A stretch of DNA of 64,000 nt from an uncultured Selenomonadales bacterium. GTDB lineage: Bacteria; Bacillota; Negativicutes; Selenomonadales; Selenomonadaceae. A program made the translations under genes and the position numbers. The notes under the pieces were generated by a model. That model was not told where the DNA came from and ran no database searches. It worked only from the letters and a program-made list of their open reading frames with translations. Location of the stretch: NCBI GenBank assembly GCA_900321035.1, contig ONUH01000001.1:1-64000 (forward strand). Direction: 5' to 3'. Below are positions 27,606 through 36,123 of this stretch, one piece after another (position 1 is the first letter of the stretch; each line of letters opens with the position of its first letter).

Positions 27606-28535
27606 TTATTTGCCAATATCTACTACTAAAGACTCCAAAAATGTAAACACAGTCGAATAATAGAGTTCCTGCGCGTCAGTTTTCGCATCAGCATGACCTA
27701 CGCCGGGCACAATAAGAATCTCCTTTACCGTCGCCTCCGACGCCGTGTAAAGGTCATATGCCATCCCAACTGGAGCCAGCTTGTCAGCGTCTCCGTGAAT
27801 AAAAAGGGTTGGCAGCCTCGGCATCCGATTGATAGGCGCTGCATCGGAGAGCCATGCCCCAGTTTCAACCCGGCTTACTGCATTCACGCACGGCATGATA
27901 GGAAACGCAGGCAATCCAAATAACTGCTTGAGTTGAGCTGAAAACATCTCATAGGCGCTGGTGTATCCGCAATCCTCTACCAACGCCGCTACCTGCTGGG
28001 GCGAATCCGCTGCCGCCAACATGACCGTGGCGGCTCCCATAGAAACGCCATGCAACACAATGCTTGCCCCGCTGTCACGAACGGCAATCTGCCGCGCCCA
28101 AGCCCGCATATCCTCGCTTTCCTTGACGCCCATAGTCAAATACTTACCGTCGCTCTCGCCTGCCCCACGCATATCTGGTGTAAGCACCTCAAAGCCCCGC
28201 TTCAAATACGCAGACGCCAAGTCCCAGACAAATCGCTGATCACGCCCATATCCATGAACGAGAATCACCCAACGGTGAGAAGGCTGTGGAGGCGAGAAAT
28301 GTGTCCCTCGAAGGATTATGCCATCATCAGAAACCACGGACCACACCTCGCTCTCCGCGCCCGGTCGCGGCGGCAGCTGCGCCGACGTATCATGAATAGC
28401 GGCACAAGCGGCGGGTATGGCCTTAGGGTTAGCATCATTGCCCCTACGGAGCGCATAGCCGACAAAATAATGACCAATCAGATATCCGAAAGTAATCAGT
28501 AAAATGATTACCAAAAGGCAAATCCGTTTTTTCAC
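27606..28535 (-). CDS. Membrane-anchored alpha/beta hydrolase
   Basis: An alpha/beta hydrolase with an N-terminal hydrophobic anchor (residues 6-28) and the catalytic domain probably outside the membrane. HGYGRDQRFVW forms the oxyanion-hole region, the nucleophile Ser lies in LHGVSMGAAT, an Asp in FIHGDADKLAP and the catalytic His in GVGHADA. Length of 309 residues is typical of the YqkD/YfhR-like group; the substrate is unknown. The only start possible for the full anchor is GTG 28535 with AGGAGG 8 nt upstream. An ATG overlapping it (ATGTGA) would give a start followed immediately by a stop. Confidence 0.9.
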   Translation of the reverse strand: MKKRICLLVIILLITFGYLIGHYFVGYALRRGNDANPKAIPAACAAIHDTSAQLPPRPGAESEVWSVVSDDGIILRGTHFSPPQPSHRWVILVHGYGRDQRFVWDLASAYLKRGFEVLTPDMRGAGESDGKYLTMGVKESEDMRAWARQIAVRDSGASIVLHGVSMGAATVMLAAADSPQQVAALVEDCGYTSAYEMFSAQLKQLFGLPAFPIMPCVNAVSRVETGAWLSDAAPINRMPRLPTLFIHGDADKLAPVGMAYDLYTASEATVKEILIVPGVGHADAKTDAQELYYSTVFTFLESLVVDIGK

Positions 28536-28717
28536 ATTCTATGCCTCCTGCTGTCTGCATAAATCCATTGCCGCCAATTATGGAAAATGATTCGGCTCAC
28601 CATCAAACTCTAATACAACATTTTTCCGCCTCGCTATAGCCCCTACATATATTGCATTGAAAAATCTTACAATTCCATTTCATACTCCCTCACAATTACC
28701 AATCTGACTCTTCCTTG

Positions 28718-28726
28718 ATTATAGCA
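28718..28726 (-). promoter_or_regulatory. Possible hydrolase promoter (extended -10)
   Basis: TGC-TATAAT on the minus strand, about 180 nt upstream of the hydrolase start. The -35 is poor, as allowed for extended -10 promoters. Confidence 0.4.
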
Positions 28727-28850
28727 CATTCCATAGACCGCTAACGATAGACAAATTTCATATGAGCAACCAGTAATTGTTGCATTGCAATAACCATAGG
28801 CGATAGAGTTTCTTTATACTGCATTTTTACGATGCAACAAAAGCCGCACA

Positions 28851-28881
28851 GAAAAAAGCCCGTGAATGACACGGGCTTTCA
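28851..28881 (-). terminator. Terminator after cheV
   Basis: A 10-bp perfect stem (AAAGCCCGTG/CACGGGCTTT, 5-nt loop) is followed on the minus strand by a T6 tract. It lies about 130 nt after the cheV stop. Confidence 0.85.
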
Positions 28882-29012
28882 TCGTTTTTATAGCTTTGTG
28901 ATTATATCAATATCAGCTGTAGTTTTATAAAAGCATCAATCATTTTGATGAACTGGTATTGCGAAATCTTTCCCTAAGTCTCAATATTTAACCATCATTT
29001 CAATCAGAATAT

Positions 29013-29924
29013 TCAAATGGAAAACAATACCGAATCCAAGAAATCAACGAGCTCATTCATCTCCGGCTTGGCAATCTGCCCCGTCGCTCCAAGTGCCTCG
29101 CCCTTGCTACGCATCTCATCATTGATGAGGGATGAGAACAGGATAACGGGAATTCCGCGCAGCTTCTCGTCGTCACGAATCAGCTTGAGCAGCCTGTGAC
29201 CATCCATCTTGGGCATCTCGATATCCGTGATAACAGCTCCACGTCCCATATCAGGAGCAGGCCCATTATCCGGATGAAGGAAATTCCATGCATCAAGTCC
29301 ATTGACGAAGGCTGAGACATTTTCATAACCTGCATTATTGAGCGTCCCAACTACCATATTCCGAAGCATCAAGGAATCCTCAGCAACCACGATAGGCGCG
29401 CTTTGACGCATGGCTTGCAGATTGTCTTCCCGGGTTCTCACCTCTGTAAGCTTCTTGTTAATTTGCGGATTTACTTCCGCAATGATTGACTCGAAGTCCA
29501 TGAGCAGCACGATTTTCTCTCCGAAACGTACGAGTCCTACTACTCTGGAACCTCCCCCGACCTGTGGCGGCGACTCCATATCTTTCCACGAAATTCGATG
29601 AATCCGCGACACCTCGTCCACAAGGAACCCGATAAAATAAGCGTTGATTTCCGTAACAATGATATTCTTGCAAGGTGCGCCTTGGTCATGTCCCATGCAC
29701 CGCGGCAAATTGACCAACGGAATTGTGCTCCCTCGAAGCGTAATCACACCGTCCAAGTACGGATGCGCCTGTGCCACTTTAGTGATCGGAAAAGAAGCGC
29801 TGGGAATAACCTCACGCACCTTTGCGACGTTGATTCCATAATGAACCCCGCCCACCATGAACTCCACAATCTCAAACTCATTCGTTCCTGACTCCAGCAA
29901 TATCCCGCTCTTCTCGACAGCCAC
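29013..29924 (-). CDS. cheV: Chemotaxis protein CheV
   Basis: CheV links chemoreceptors to CheA through a CheW domain and tunes the signal through a phosphorylatable receiver domain. Residues 15-160 form the CheW domain (EFMVGGVHYGINVAKVREV, LRGSTIPLVNLP); residues 176-303 form the receiver with the acidic pair ED (182-183), phosphoacceptor Asp234 in VITDIEMPKMDG, and the conserved Lys in IAKPEM. The start is GTG 29924 after GGGAAGGG. It is an isolated unit with its own promoter and terminator; no other chemotaxis gene is in the window. It implies motility elsewhere in the genome. Confidence 0.95.
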   Translation of the reverse strand: MAVEKSGILLESGTNEFEIVEFMVGGVHYGINVAKVREVIPSASFPITKVAQAHPYLDGVITLRGSTIPLVNLPRCMGHDQGAPCKNIIVTEINAYFIGFLVDEVSRIHRISWKDMESPPQVGGGSRVVGLVRFGEKIVLLMDFESIIAEVNPQINKKLTEVRTREDNLQAMRQSAPIVVAEDSLMLRNMVVGTLNNAGYENVSAFVNGLDAWNFLHPDNGPAPDMGRGAVITDIEMPKMDGHRLLKLIRDDEKLRGIPVILFSSLINDEMRSKGEALGATGQIAKPEMNELVDFLDSVLFSI

Positions 29925-30016
29925 GACGTATCTTCCCTTCCCCGTTTCCTAAAGGATATTTCATATATCTTAACCTCTGACCAGTTCCGTCGGACCACGA
30001 AACCTGTCTTCTTTAT

Positions 30017-30045
30017 ATTATAGTTTAGCATTGGTACATTATCAA
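30017..30045 (-). promoter_or_regulatory. cheV promoter
   Basis: TTGATA, a 17-nt spacer and TATAAT on the minus strand. This is sigma-A-like, not the TAAA...GCCGATAA type of flagellar sigma-28 promoters. Confidence 0.75.
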
Positions 30046-30277
30046 GCGCTTCCCTCTCGCTAATATTCAAGAAAATAGAATTTGAAATACAATGCATTTT
30101 CTCCCCTTGTGAAAACGACATCTCCCATAATAGCTGGCTCTAAGATAGATGATATGATGACACGCCGAAAATCTCACTGCAATCATTCAATAATAAATCA
30201 AGAATCTATACAGTAGAACTGTCCATTTAAAGCACCACATCCATACAAAACCACCCCATAAACTATCCCATTTTGAC

Positions 30278-30313
30278 AAAAAAGAACAGGACATCGAAAA
30301 TCTCGATGCCCTG
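30278..30313 (-). terminator. Terminator after tRNA-Ser
   Basis: An 11-bp stem (30287-30297 with 30303-30313, one G-U pair) is followed on the minus strand by TTCTTTTTT, 15 nt after the tRNA end. Confidence 0.85.
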
Positions 30314-30327
30314 AAACCTTGTCATTA

Positions 30328-30416
30328 TGGCGGAGTGGAGAGGATTTGAACCTCCGCTGGGTTGCCCCACTAACGATTTAGCAAACCGTCCTCTTCAGCC
30401 ACTTGAGTACCACTCC
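30328..30416 (-). tRNA. tRNA-Ser (anticodon GCT), CCA encoded
   Basis: A class II tRNA with a long variable arm. The acceptor GGAGTGG pairs with CCACTCC, the anticodon loop TTGCTAA carries GCT, the variable arm has TGGGGCAACCCA, and the T-arm contains GGTTCAAATCC. The gene encodes the 3' CCA. It reads AGC and AGU codons. It has its own promoter and terminator. Confidence 0.95.
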
Positions 30417-30463
30417 AAATCGCTTGTTCACATAAGCGGATATCGCTCTCGCGAACGGATATT

Positions 30464-30492
30464 ATAGTATCACAAAAAGCAATCCGCGTCAA
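30464..30492 (-). promoter_or_regulatory. tRNA-Ser promoter
   Basis: TTGACG, a 17-nt spacer and TACTAT on the minus strand, about 48 nt before the tRNA 5' end. The tRNA leader contains a short CGCTT/AAGCG hairpin (30421-30438). Confidence 0.7.
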
Positions 30493-30518
30493 GACGCGCC
30501 CATCCGGCCAAAGCCAGT

Positions 30519-31508
30519 TTAATCGACATAGGACTCGTAAGTAGTCCGACGTCGGCATATATACGCAACCAAGAACTTTATCATACGAACAAACAAAAGG
30601 AAAAATACCAACGAAAATACAAAATCTTCCATAATGCCTTTGGCCCCGACCAAAAGAAAAATAATCAAAGCCAAAAAGTACGGAATCGCTTTCTGCAAAT
30701 ACTCCATTGCCCTTCCCAAACGCCTATGCAAAGACGCTATCACTTCCTCTTCGGTCTCGTCCTCGTCCGGATAAGTTGCAGTCAAAGCAAACAACCAAAA
30801 AGGAACTGTCCAAAAGGGTGAAAACAACAGCTCTATAGGAAAATCATAAACTTCAATGGCCAGGGATACTTGCTCCACTAAGCAACAGGCAAAAAAACTC
30901 AATCCTAAAAGCAAAGTGCGTTTTGTATAGAATCTGCTGTAAGCCGTACCAAAAATAATCATCAGGATGCCTGTGAAAAGCGCCAGATCTATGACAGTCA
31001 TATTCGCATGACAGAACATCTCAAAAAGGCCGATGGATTCGTTGACAATCAAAGGTTGCAAAATAAAGCGGTACAGCAATCCTCCCAAAGCTAAAACGGA
31101 TACGAATATATCAAAAAAGATACTGCCGGAATCCAAATTTTTAGTTTGACGTATATAGCAAATAAACGCACAACAGCAAGTATAAGAATTCATCAGGTAA
31201 AACAAGTCGCAAATGGAAGGCGATTCGGGAACAATGCCCAAACATTCCTCATGGTACGCCCAAAGCAAATCACCGATGAAGTATAACAAACCTGTTATTG
31301 CAAACCAAATCCACGGCCAGCGTCTGTCCCCTTGATGGATCTTCAAGCCCAGCCAATACATCGGAAACGCCAAGATATTGCCAATCAAACCGAAAGCAGA
31401 TGTATGTGATATAAATGGCTCTATATTGTAAAACAGAATCAAGTAAAAAAAGCACACGTAAAACACATACGCCAAAATCGCTTTTTTCCGGAATTGGACT
31501 ATATCCAT
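30519..31508 (-). CDS. Polytopic membrane protein resembling a sensor module
   Basis: A 329-residue integral membrane protein with about nine hydrophobic segments. The stretch around residues 85-125 (ITGLLYFIGDLLWAYHEE, then PESPSICDLFYLMNSY) resembles the conserved loop in multi-TM sensor regions at the N-terminus of some membrane-bound GGDEF proteins. No GGDEF, EAL, histidine kinase or receptor domain follows; the protein ends after the last helix with a basic tail (CRRRTTYESYVD). I chose ATG 31508 because GGGGGAGAG lies before it; the frame extends 20 residues further upstream without a ribosome site. It could be a stand-alone sensor partner or a remnant. Function unknown. Confidence 0.7.
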   Translation of the reverse strand: MDIVQFRKKAILAYVFYVCFFYLILFYNIEPFISHTSAFGLIGNILAFPMYWLGLKIHQGDRRWPWIWFAITGLLYFIGDLLWAYHEECLGIVPESPSICDLFYLMNSYTCCCAFICYIRQTKNLDSGSIFFDIFVSVLALGGLLYRFILQPLIVNESIGLFEMFCHANMTVIDLALFTGILMIIFGTAYSRFYTKRTLLLGLSFFACCLVEQVSLAIEVYDFPIELLFSPFWTVPFWLFALTATYPDEDETEEEVIASLHRRLGRAMEYLQKAIPYFLALIIFLLVGAKGIMEDFVFSLVFFLLFVRMIKFLVAYICRRRTTYESYVD

Positions 31509-31626
31509 ATCCGCTCTCCCCCGACCGTTATTTTCAATCATCATATCATGAAATAAGCGGAAGCTCAATCATTTCCCCACGATCGCTGTCGGACACTAAT
31601 AATAATTGCGCACAATAAACGAAAGG

Positions 31627-34041
31627 TTATGCCATAATAGGGTCTATATCTATCCAGACGTCTTGCCGCAAATGAAGGCCGTCTTTGCGTAAAAAATCTC
31701 TCACTGCGCTCAAATCGGCAGTTTTGATAAGCGCATTAAAACGATACACGCCGCGATATTTTTCAATGACCGCCGGAGCCGGTCCGATGAAACGATGGCT
31801 CTCCGTATCTTGAAAAGCTTGCATAAACCGATTGCGAAACGCTTCCGCCTCTGCGCCGGCACGTTTTTCGTCTTGGTCCCAAAACGTGAGTTTAACCAAA
31901 CGGCAAAACGGAGGAAAAAATAATGCCTTCCGCATCATGATCTCCTTATTGTAAAACCCTTCATAATCCTGCGCAAGAGCAGTCTGCACCGCATAATGTC
32001 CCGGTGTATAACACTGCACGAGCACGCGCCCAGGCGTCTCTCCGCGTCCCGATCGCCCCGCCGCCTGCGTAATGAGCATGAAGCATCGTTCCGCCGCTCG
32101 AAAATCCGGCATATTCAAGGCCGTATCCGCGCTGATAATGCCGACCGCCGTGACATTCGGAATATCATGGCCTTTCGCTACCATTTGCGTGCCGAGCAAA
32201 ACATCGTATTTTCCGTCCCGAAATGCGCGCAAAATATCTGCATGGGCAAACTTTCTTTGCGTCGTGTCACGATCCATTCTTACCACACGTATCGCCGGCA
32301 ACAGTTCCTGTATCTGCGTTTCCAGTTTTTCCGTGCCGGAACCGAAATATCGGATATATGTGCTGCCGCATTTTGGGCAAATTTCCGGCGGCGCGGCATG
32401 AAGATCGCAATGATGGCAAAGCATCCGTCCGTCTCTGTGATAAACCATCGGCAGTCCGCATTCCGGACAAATCACCGTATGGCCACAGGAACGACACATT
32501 ACAAAGGTAGAATATCCACGGCGATTGAGCAACAAAATAGCCTGCTCTTTCCGTTCCGCAGTATCGGAAAGCATTTTTTGTACTGCGCCGGACAATACTT
32601 TTCGATTCCCCGCCTTCAATTCCGCTCTCATATCGACGGCTTCCGCTGTTGGAAGAGGCCGATTGCCGATACGTTTCGGCATGGATAAACAAATAATCTC
32701 TCCTATTTTAGTCCGATAAAATGTTTCCATGGACGGCGTCGCGCTTCCCAAAATCAGCGCCGCGCCATGCAGCTGCACCAACGTCTCCGCAACTGTCCGC
32801 GCATGGTAGCGAGGCGCCTCATCCTGCTTATAGGACATATCCTGCTCCTCGTCCATGATAATAACGCCTAAATCAGACGCCGGTGCAAAAAGCGCCGAAC
32901 GGGCGCCGATAATCACGCCCACTTCCCCTTTGCGGATACGGAAAAAGGCATCGTTCCGTTCGGAAACACTCAAACGACTATGAATCACAATCATATCATC
33001 GGGAAATGTCGCGCGAAACGCCTGAACGAGCTGCCCCGTCAATGCGATTTCGGGTACAAGGACGATAACCTGCCTGCCCTGGCGTCGTACCTGTTCCGCC
33101 GCCTCCAAATACACGCGTGTCTTTCCGCTTCCAGTCACACCATGCAGCAAAAAGATTTCCGTTTTTCTTTTTTCAATTGCCGGAGCAATAATTGCAAGAG
33201 CCCGCCGCTGTTCCTCGGAAAGCGGCGGCCTTTCGTCTGTATGGTTTCCATCTTGCCGATAGCTGTCGCGAAACACTCGCTTTTTTTCTAATTTCGCCGC
33301 GCCGCCTTCTACAAGCGCACGAATCACCGTTCGGGAAAAACCCTGTTTCAAAAGCAAAGCAGTCTCTAATCTCCCCCCGGATGCCGCAAGGAATTCCAAA
33401 AGACGAAGCTGTGCCGGCCGGCGTCGATAACGCCCGCGTGCCTCATCTGTCAGCGGCTCCAACAGCAAGAGCTCCTCCCTGTACATTTCCACCGCTTTCT
33501 TTTTCGTCAAATACGCCTTTTTCAGCCACCGACGACGAATCATCGCCTCTAAAACATCCGAAAGATTGGAAATCGAATCGGCCGTTTCCTGCTGTATATC
33601 CTGAAAACGAAGAGACCCTCTGTTTTGTATGATTTCCCAAATTTTACGATAGGACTCGATATGAAAAAGCTGCGGCGCCGGTTCCGAAGCGTTTATATCG
33701 TAGCGCACTTCAATCTTGATTCCGCTTTTTCCGGGCATAAACAGCCGCATTATTTCCGCCGCAGGACATAGATAGAAGTCCGCCAAAGACCGGGAAGCTT
33801 CTATCATTTGAGGCGTAAACCACGCTTCGTCATCCACCGTTTCTATGATATCTTTTAGGCGTGCATCATCGTCTTCCATCCGCGTGATTTGCACAACGAA
33901 CCCTTCAACGCGACGCCCCCCAAACGGTACAACCACACGCCACCCCGCACGTACGAAAGAAAACGCCTCGGGGACACGATAAGAATACGCGTGCGCGATA
34001 CGTTTGACAGGAATATTCACAAAAACTTCCGCCCGCAGCAT
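31627..34041 (-). CDS. priA: Primosomal protein N' (replication restart helicase)
   Basis: PriA reloads the replisome at stalled forks. The N-terminal 3'-DNA-binding domain (RAEVFVNIPVKRIAHAYSY) precedes a winged helix and a superfamily 2 helicase core with LLHGVTGSGKTRVYLEA and DEEQDMSYKQDEAPRYHAR. Two zinc-binding modules follow (CRSCGHTVICPECGLPM; CHHCDLHAAPPEICPKCGS). Length is 804 residues. The start is ATG 34041 with AAAGGAGG upstream; the longer frame reads back through the Shine-Dalgarno sequence. Confidence 0.97.
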   Translation of the reverse strand: MLRAEVFVNIPVKRIAHAYSYRVPEAFSFVRAGWRVVVPFGGRRVEGFVVQITRMEDDDARLKDIIETVDDEAWFTPQMIEASRSLADFYLCPAAEIMRLFMPGKSGIKIEVRYDINASEPAPQLFHIESYRKIWEIIQNRGSLRFQDIQQETADSISNLSDVLEAMIRRRWLKKAYLTKKKAVEMYREELLLLEPLTDEARGRYRRRPAQLRLLEFLAASGGRLETALLLKQGFSRTVIRALVEGGAAKLEKKRVFRDSYRQDGNHTDERPPLSEEQRRALAIIAPAIEKRKTEIFLLHGVTGSGKTRVYLEAAEQVRRQGRQVIVLVPEIALTGQLVQAFRATFPDDMIVIHSRLSVSERNDAFFRIRKGEVGVIIGARSALFAPASDLGVIIMDEEQDMSYKQDEAPRYHARTVAETLVQLHGAALILGSATPSMETFYRTKIGEIICLSMPKRIGNRPLPTAEAVDMRAELKAGNRKVLSGAVQKMLSDTAERKEQAILLLNRRGYSTFVMCRSCGHTVICPECGLPMVYHRDGRMLCHHCDLHAAPPEICPKCGSTYIRYFGSGTEKLETQIQELLPAIRVVRMDRDTTQRKFAHADILRAFRDGKYDVLLGTQMVAKGHDIPNVTAVGIISADTALNMPDFRAAERCFMLITQAAGRSGRGETPGRVLVQCYTPGHYAVQTALAQDYEGFYNKEIMMRKALFFPPFCRLVKLTFWDQDEKRAGAEAEAFRNRFMQAFQDTESHRFIGPAPAVIEKYRGVYRFNALIKTADLSAVRDFLRKDGLHLRQDVWIDIDPIMA

Positions 34042-34075
34042 TTTCTTTCCTCCTTTCTCCGAAAAATTCAAATCA

Positions 34076-34104
34076 ATTATACTTTGAAATAGCAATCCGT
34101 GCAA
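34076..34104 (-). promoter_or_regulatory. Possible priA promoter
   Basis: A consensus TATAAT with a weak -35 (TTGCAC) at 17-nt spacing on the minus strand. The -35 overlaps the T-tract of the upstream terminator. Confidence 0.45.
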
Positions 34105-34142
34105 AAAAGAAACCGAACGTCGTATTATAAAACGTTCGGTTT
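34103..34142 (-). terminator. Terminator after efflux operon
   Basis: A 12-bp stem (AACCGAACGT/ACGTTCGGTT plus flanking pairs) with an AT-rich loop, followed on the minus strand by TTCTTTTTT. It ends the tolC-macA-ATPase-permease operon. Confidence 0.85.
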
Positions 34143-34168
34143 ACATTTATGCCTGATGCAAAAAGCAA

Positions 34169-35386
34169 TCACTCATATCTGAGCGCCTCAATCGGGTCGA
34201 GCAGCGCCGCTTTTCGCGCCGGATAGATGCCGAAGAAGAGGCCGATTCCGACGGAGAACGCAAATGACAGCAAAATCGGCGCAACAGTGATGACCGTCTG
34301 GAAATCGCCAAATTTCGAAATGAGCTGCGCCGCGACAATGCCGAAAATGATACCGAGCACGCCTCCGATAACGCCGATGACCACCGACTCGATCAAAAAC
34401 TGCGTCATGATATCCTTGAAGGTCGCGCCTAACGCTTTTCGTATACCAATTTCGCGCGTGCGCTCGGTGACGGAAACCATCATGATGTTCATGATGCCGA
34501 TGCCGCCGACAATCAGGGAGATTGCCGCGATACTGCCGAGAAACAGCGTCAGCATGGTCGTCGTCTCATTCATCGTCGACATCAGGCTCGTCAAATTCTG
34601 CACCTGAAAGTCGTCGCTCTTCGTCCCCGTCAGATGATGACGCTGGCGAAGCAGCGTTTCGATATTCGCCTGCACATCGTCCATCTTCGACGGGCTCGAC
34701 ACCTGCACGTTGATGGTCTGCACATAGGTAATCGCAAGCAATCTGTCCATCGCCGTCGTCAGCGGCACAATGACGACGTCGTCCTGATCCTGTCCGACGG
34801 AAGACTGGCCTTTGCTCTCCAAGACGCCGATGACGCGATACGGCTGATTGTTGACGCGAATCGTCTTTCCGACCGGATTCGCCTCGCCGAAAAGATTCGA
34901 CGCTACGGTCATTCCAATGACCGCGACGCGGTTTCTCGTATTCATATCGTCTTCCGTAATGAAAGAGCCCGTCGTGATTTTGAGATCGCGAATGGACATA
35001 TATTCCTGCGTCACGCCCGTAACCGAGGTGTTCCAGTTTTGATTGCCGTAAACGACCTGATAATTTTTCTGCACCGTAGGCGAAACGTAATCTATGTCCT
35101 TGATTTTCTTTTTGATAGCAACGGCGTCCTCATATTTCAATGTGGTACGGGAACCCGCCGCGCCGCGAAGACCGCCGGACATGGACGCGCCCGGACGGAT
35201 AATCAGCATGTTGCTGCCGAGGCTCGCAATGGAATCTGTCACACGCTGCGTCACGCCCATGCCGACGGCCACCATCGCGATAACAGCGCCGACGCCGATG
35301 ATGATGCCGAGCATCGTCAGGAGCGAGCGCAGCTTATTGGCAAAAAGCGCATTGATCGCGATGCGCACGCTTTCCGTGAATAACAC
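34169..35386 (-). CDS. MacB-type ABC transporter permease
   Basis: A 405-residue inner-membrane permease of the MacB/FtsX fold. One N-terminal TM segment (about 16-40, LLTMLGIIIGVGAVIAMVAVG), a large extracytoplasmic MacB-PCD domain (about 45-260) and three C-terminal TM segments (about 285-395) are visible, with the cytoplasmic coupling segment ERTREIGIRKALGA. In E. coli MacB the ATPase is fused to this domain; here it is a separate upstream gene. Together with the adaptor and TolC genes it should form a tripartite pump for peptides, macrolides or lipids; the substrate is unknown. Confidence 0.93.
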   Translation of the reverse strand: MLFTESVRIAINALFANKLRSLLTMLGIIIGVGAVIAMVAVGMGVTQRVTDSIASLGSNMLIIRPGASMSGGLRGAAGSRTTLKYEDAVAIKKKIKDIDYVSPTVQKNYQVVYGNQNWNTSVTGVTQEYMSIRDLKITTGSFITEDDMNTRNRVAVIGMTVASNLFGEANPVGKTIRVNNQPYRVIGVLESKGQSSVGQDQDDVVIVPLTTAMDRLLAITYVQTINVQVSSPSKMDDVQANIETLLRQRHHLTGTKSDDFQVQNLTSLMSTMNETTTMLTLFLGSIAAISLIVGGIGIMNIMMVSVTERTREIGIRKALGATFKDIMTQFLIESVVIGVIGGVLGIIFGIVAAQLISKFGDFQTVITVAPILLSFAFSVGIGLFFGIYPARKAALLDPIEALRYE

Positions 35387-35398
35387 CTTGCTCCCTCC

Positions 35399-36106
35399 TC
35401 ATACAACGTCCATGACCTCGCCCCTGCCCGCATCGCGCGTAATCAAACCGTCGCGCACGAGGAGCTGACGGCTGGCGCAGGCGGCGATATCAGGCTCGTG
35501 GGTGACGAGGATAATCGTGCGACCTTCCTGATGGAGGCCCTCGAAAATCTCCATGATTTCTTTCGTCGATTTCGTGTCAAGGTTGCCCGTCGGCTCGTCC
35601 GCCATGATAATATGCGGGTCGTTGACCAGCGCCCGCGCAATCGCGACACGCTGCCGCTGGCCGCCAGAAAGCTCGTTAGGCTGGTGCTCGGCTCGGTCGC
35701 CGAGTCCTACCGCATCAAGGATTTTTTTCGCCTTTTCCTCGCGTTCCCTGCGCCCGACGCCGGCATAAACCAACGGAAGCGCAACATTGTCCGCCGCGCT
35801 GATGCGCGAAAGCAGATTGAAATTCTGGAAAACGAAACCAATACGCCGATTCCGCGTGACCGCCAGCTCGTCGTCGGAAAGTGTCGCGACTTCCTGCCCG
35901 TCCAGTTTGTACGAGCCTACCGTCGGACGGTCAAGACAGCCAAGGATATTCATCAGCGTCGATTTTCCCGAGCCTGAGGGTCCCATCAACGCGGCGAACT
36001 CACCCTTCGCAATATTGAGGTCGATGCCCGCCAACGCGACGACCTCCTGCCCGCCCACCTGATAGATTTTTTTTATGCCGGATAGCTCAATGACATATTT
36101 TGCCAT
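35399..36106 (-). CDS. ABC transporter ATPase, MacB/LolD type
   Basis: A 235-residue ATPase that energises the adjacent permease. Walker [11 protein letters not shown]-loop [12 protein letters not shown], signature [15 protein letters not shown], Walker [13 protein letters not shown] and the H-loop VTHEPD are intact. I chose ATG 36106, with a GTGGGTGA ribosome site; the frame also opens at GTG 36127, which overlaps the adaptor stop (GTGA), and that start cannot be excluded. It is followed by the permease after 12 nt. Confidence 0.94.
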   Translation of the reverse strand: MAKYVIELSGIKKIYQVGGQEVVALAGIDLNIAKGEFAALMGPSGSGKSTLMNILGCLDRPTVGSYKLDGQEVATLSDDELAVTRNRRIGFVFQNFNLLSRISAADNVALPLVYAGVGRREREEKAKKILDAVGLGDRAEHQPNELSGGQRQRVAIARALVNDPHIIMADEPTGNLDTKSTKEIMEIFEGLHQEGRTIILVTHEPDIAACASRQLLVRDGLITRDAGRGEVMDVV

Positions 36107-36123
36107 TTCGTCACCCACTTCCG

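Larger units (their letters stand above)
28536..29012. other. 477-bp gap: hydrolase leader, cheV terminator
   Basis: No convincing gene is seen. Minus-strand TATAAT with TGC before it (28718-28726) could start a leader of about 175 nt for the hydrolase. That leader contains a 9-codon ORF (from ATG GAT TTA) ending in TAG 2 nt before the overlapping start codons, which may be chance. The cheV terminator lies at 28851-28881. The rest is AT-rich without visible structure. Confidence 0.5.
29925..30327. other. 403-bp gap: cheV leader, tRNA-Ser terminator
   Basis: Holds the cheV promoter (30017-30045), a cheV leader of about 85 nt and the tRNA-Ser terminator (30278-30313). The open frames here are short, overlap cheV and have no ribosome site. 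Nothing else is recognised. Confidence 0.6.

Noticed and set aside
29744-30121. 125-residue minus-strand frame across the cheV start
   Set aside because: Overlaps the CheW domain out of frame, contains the cheV promoter region, and has no ribosome site.
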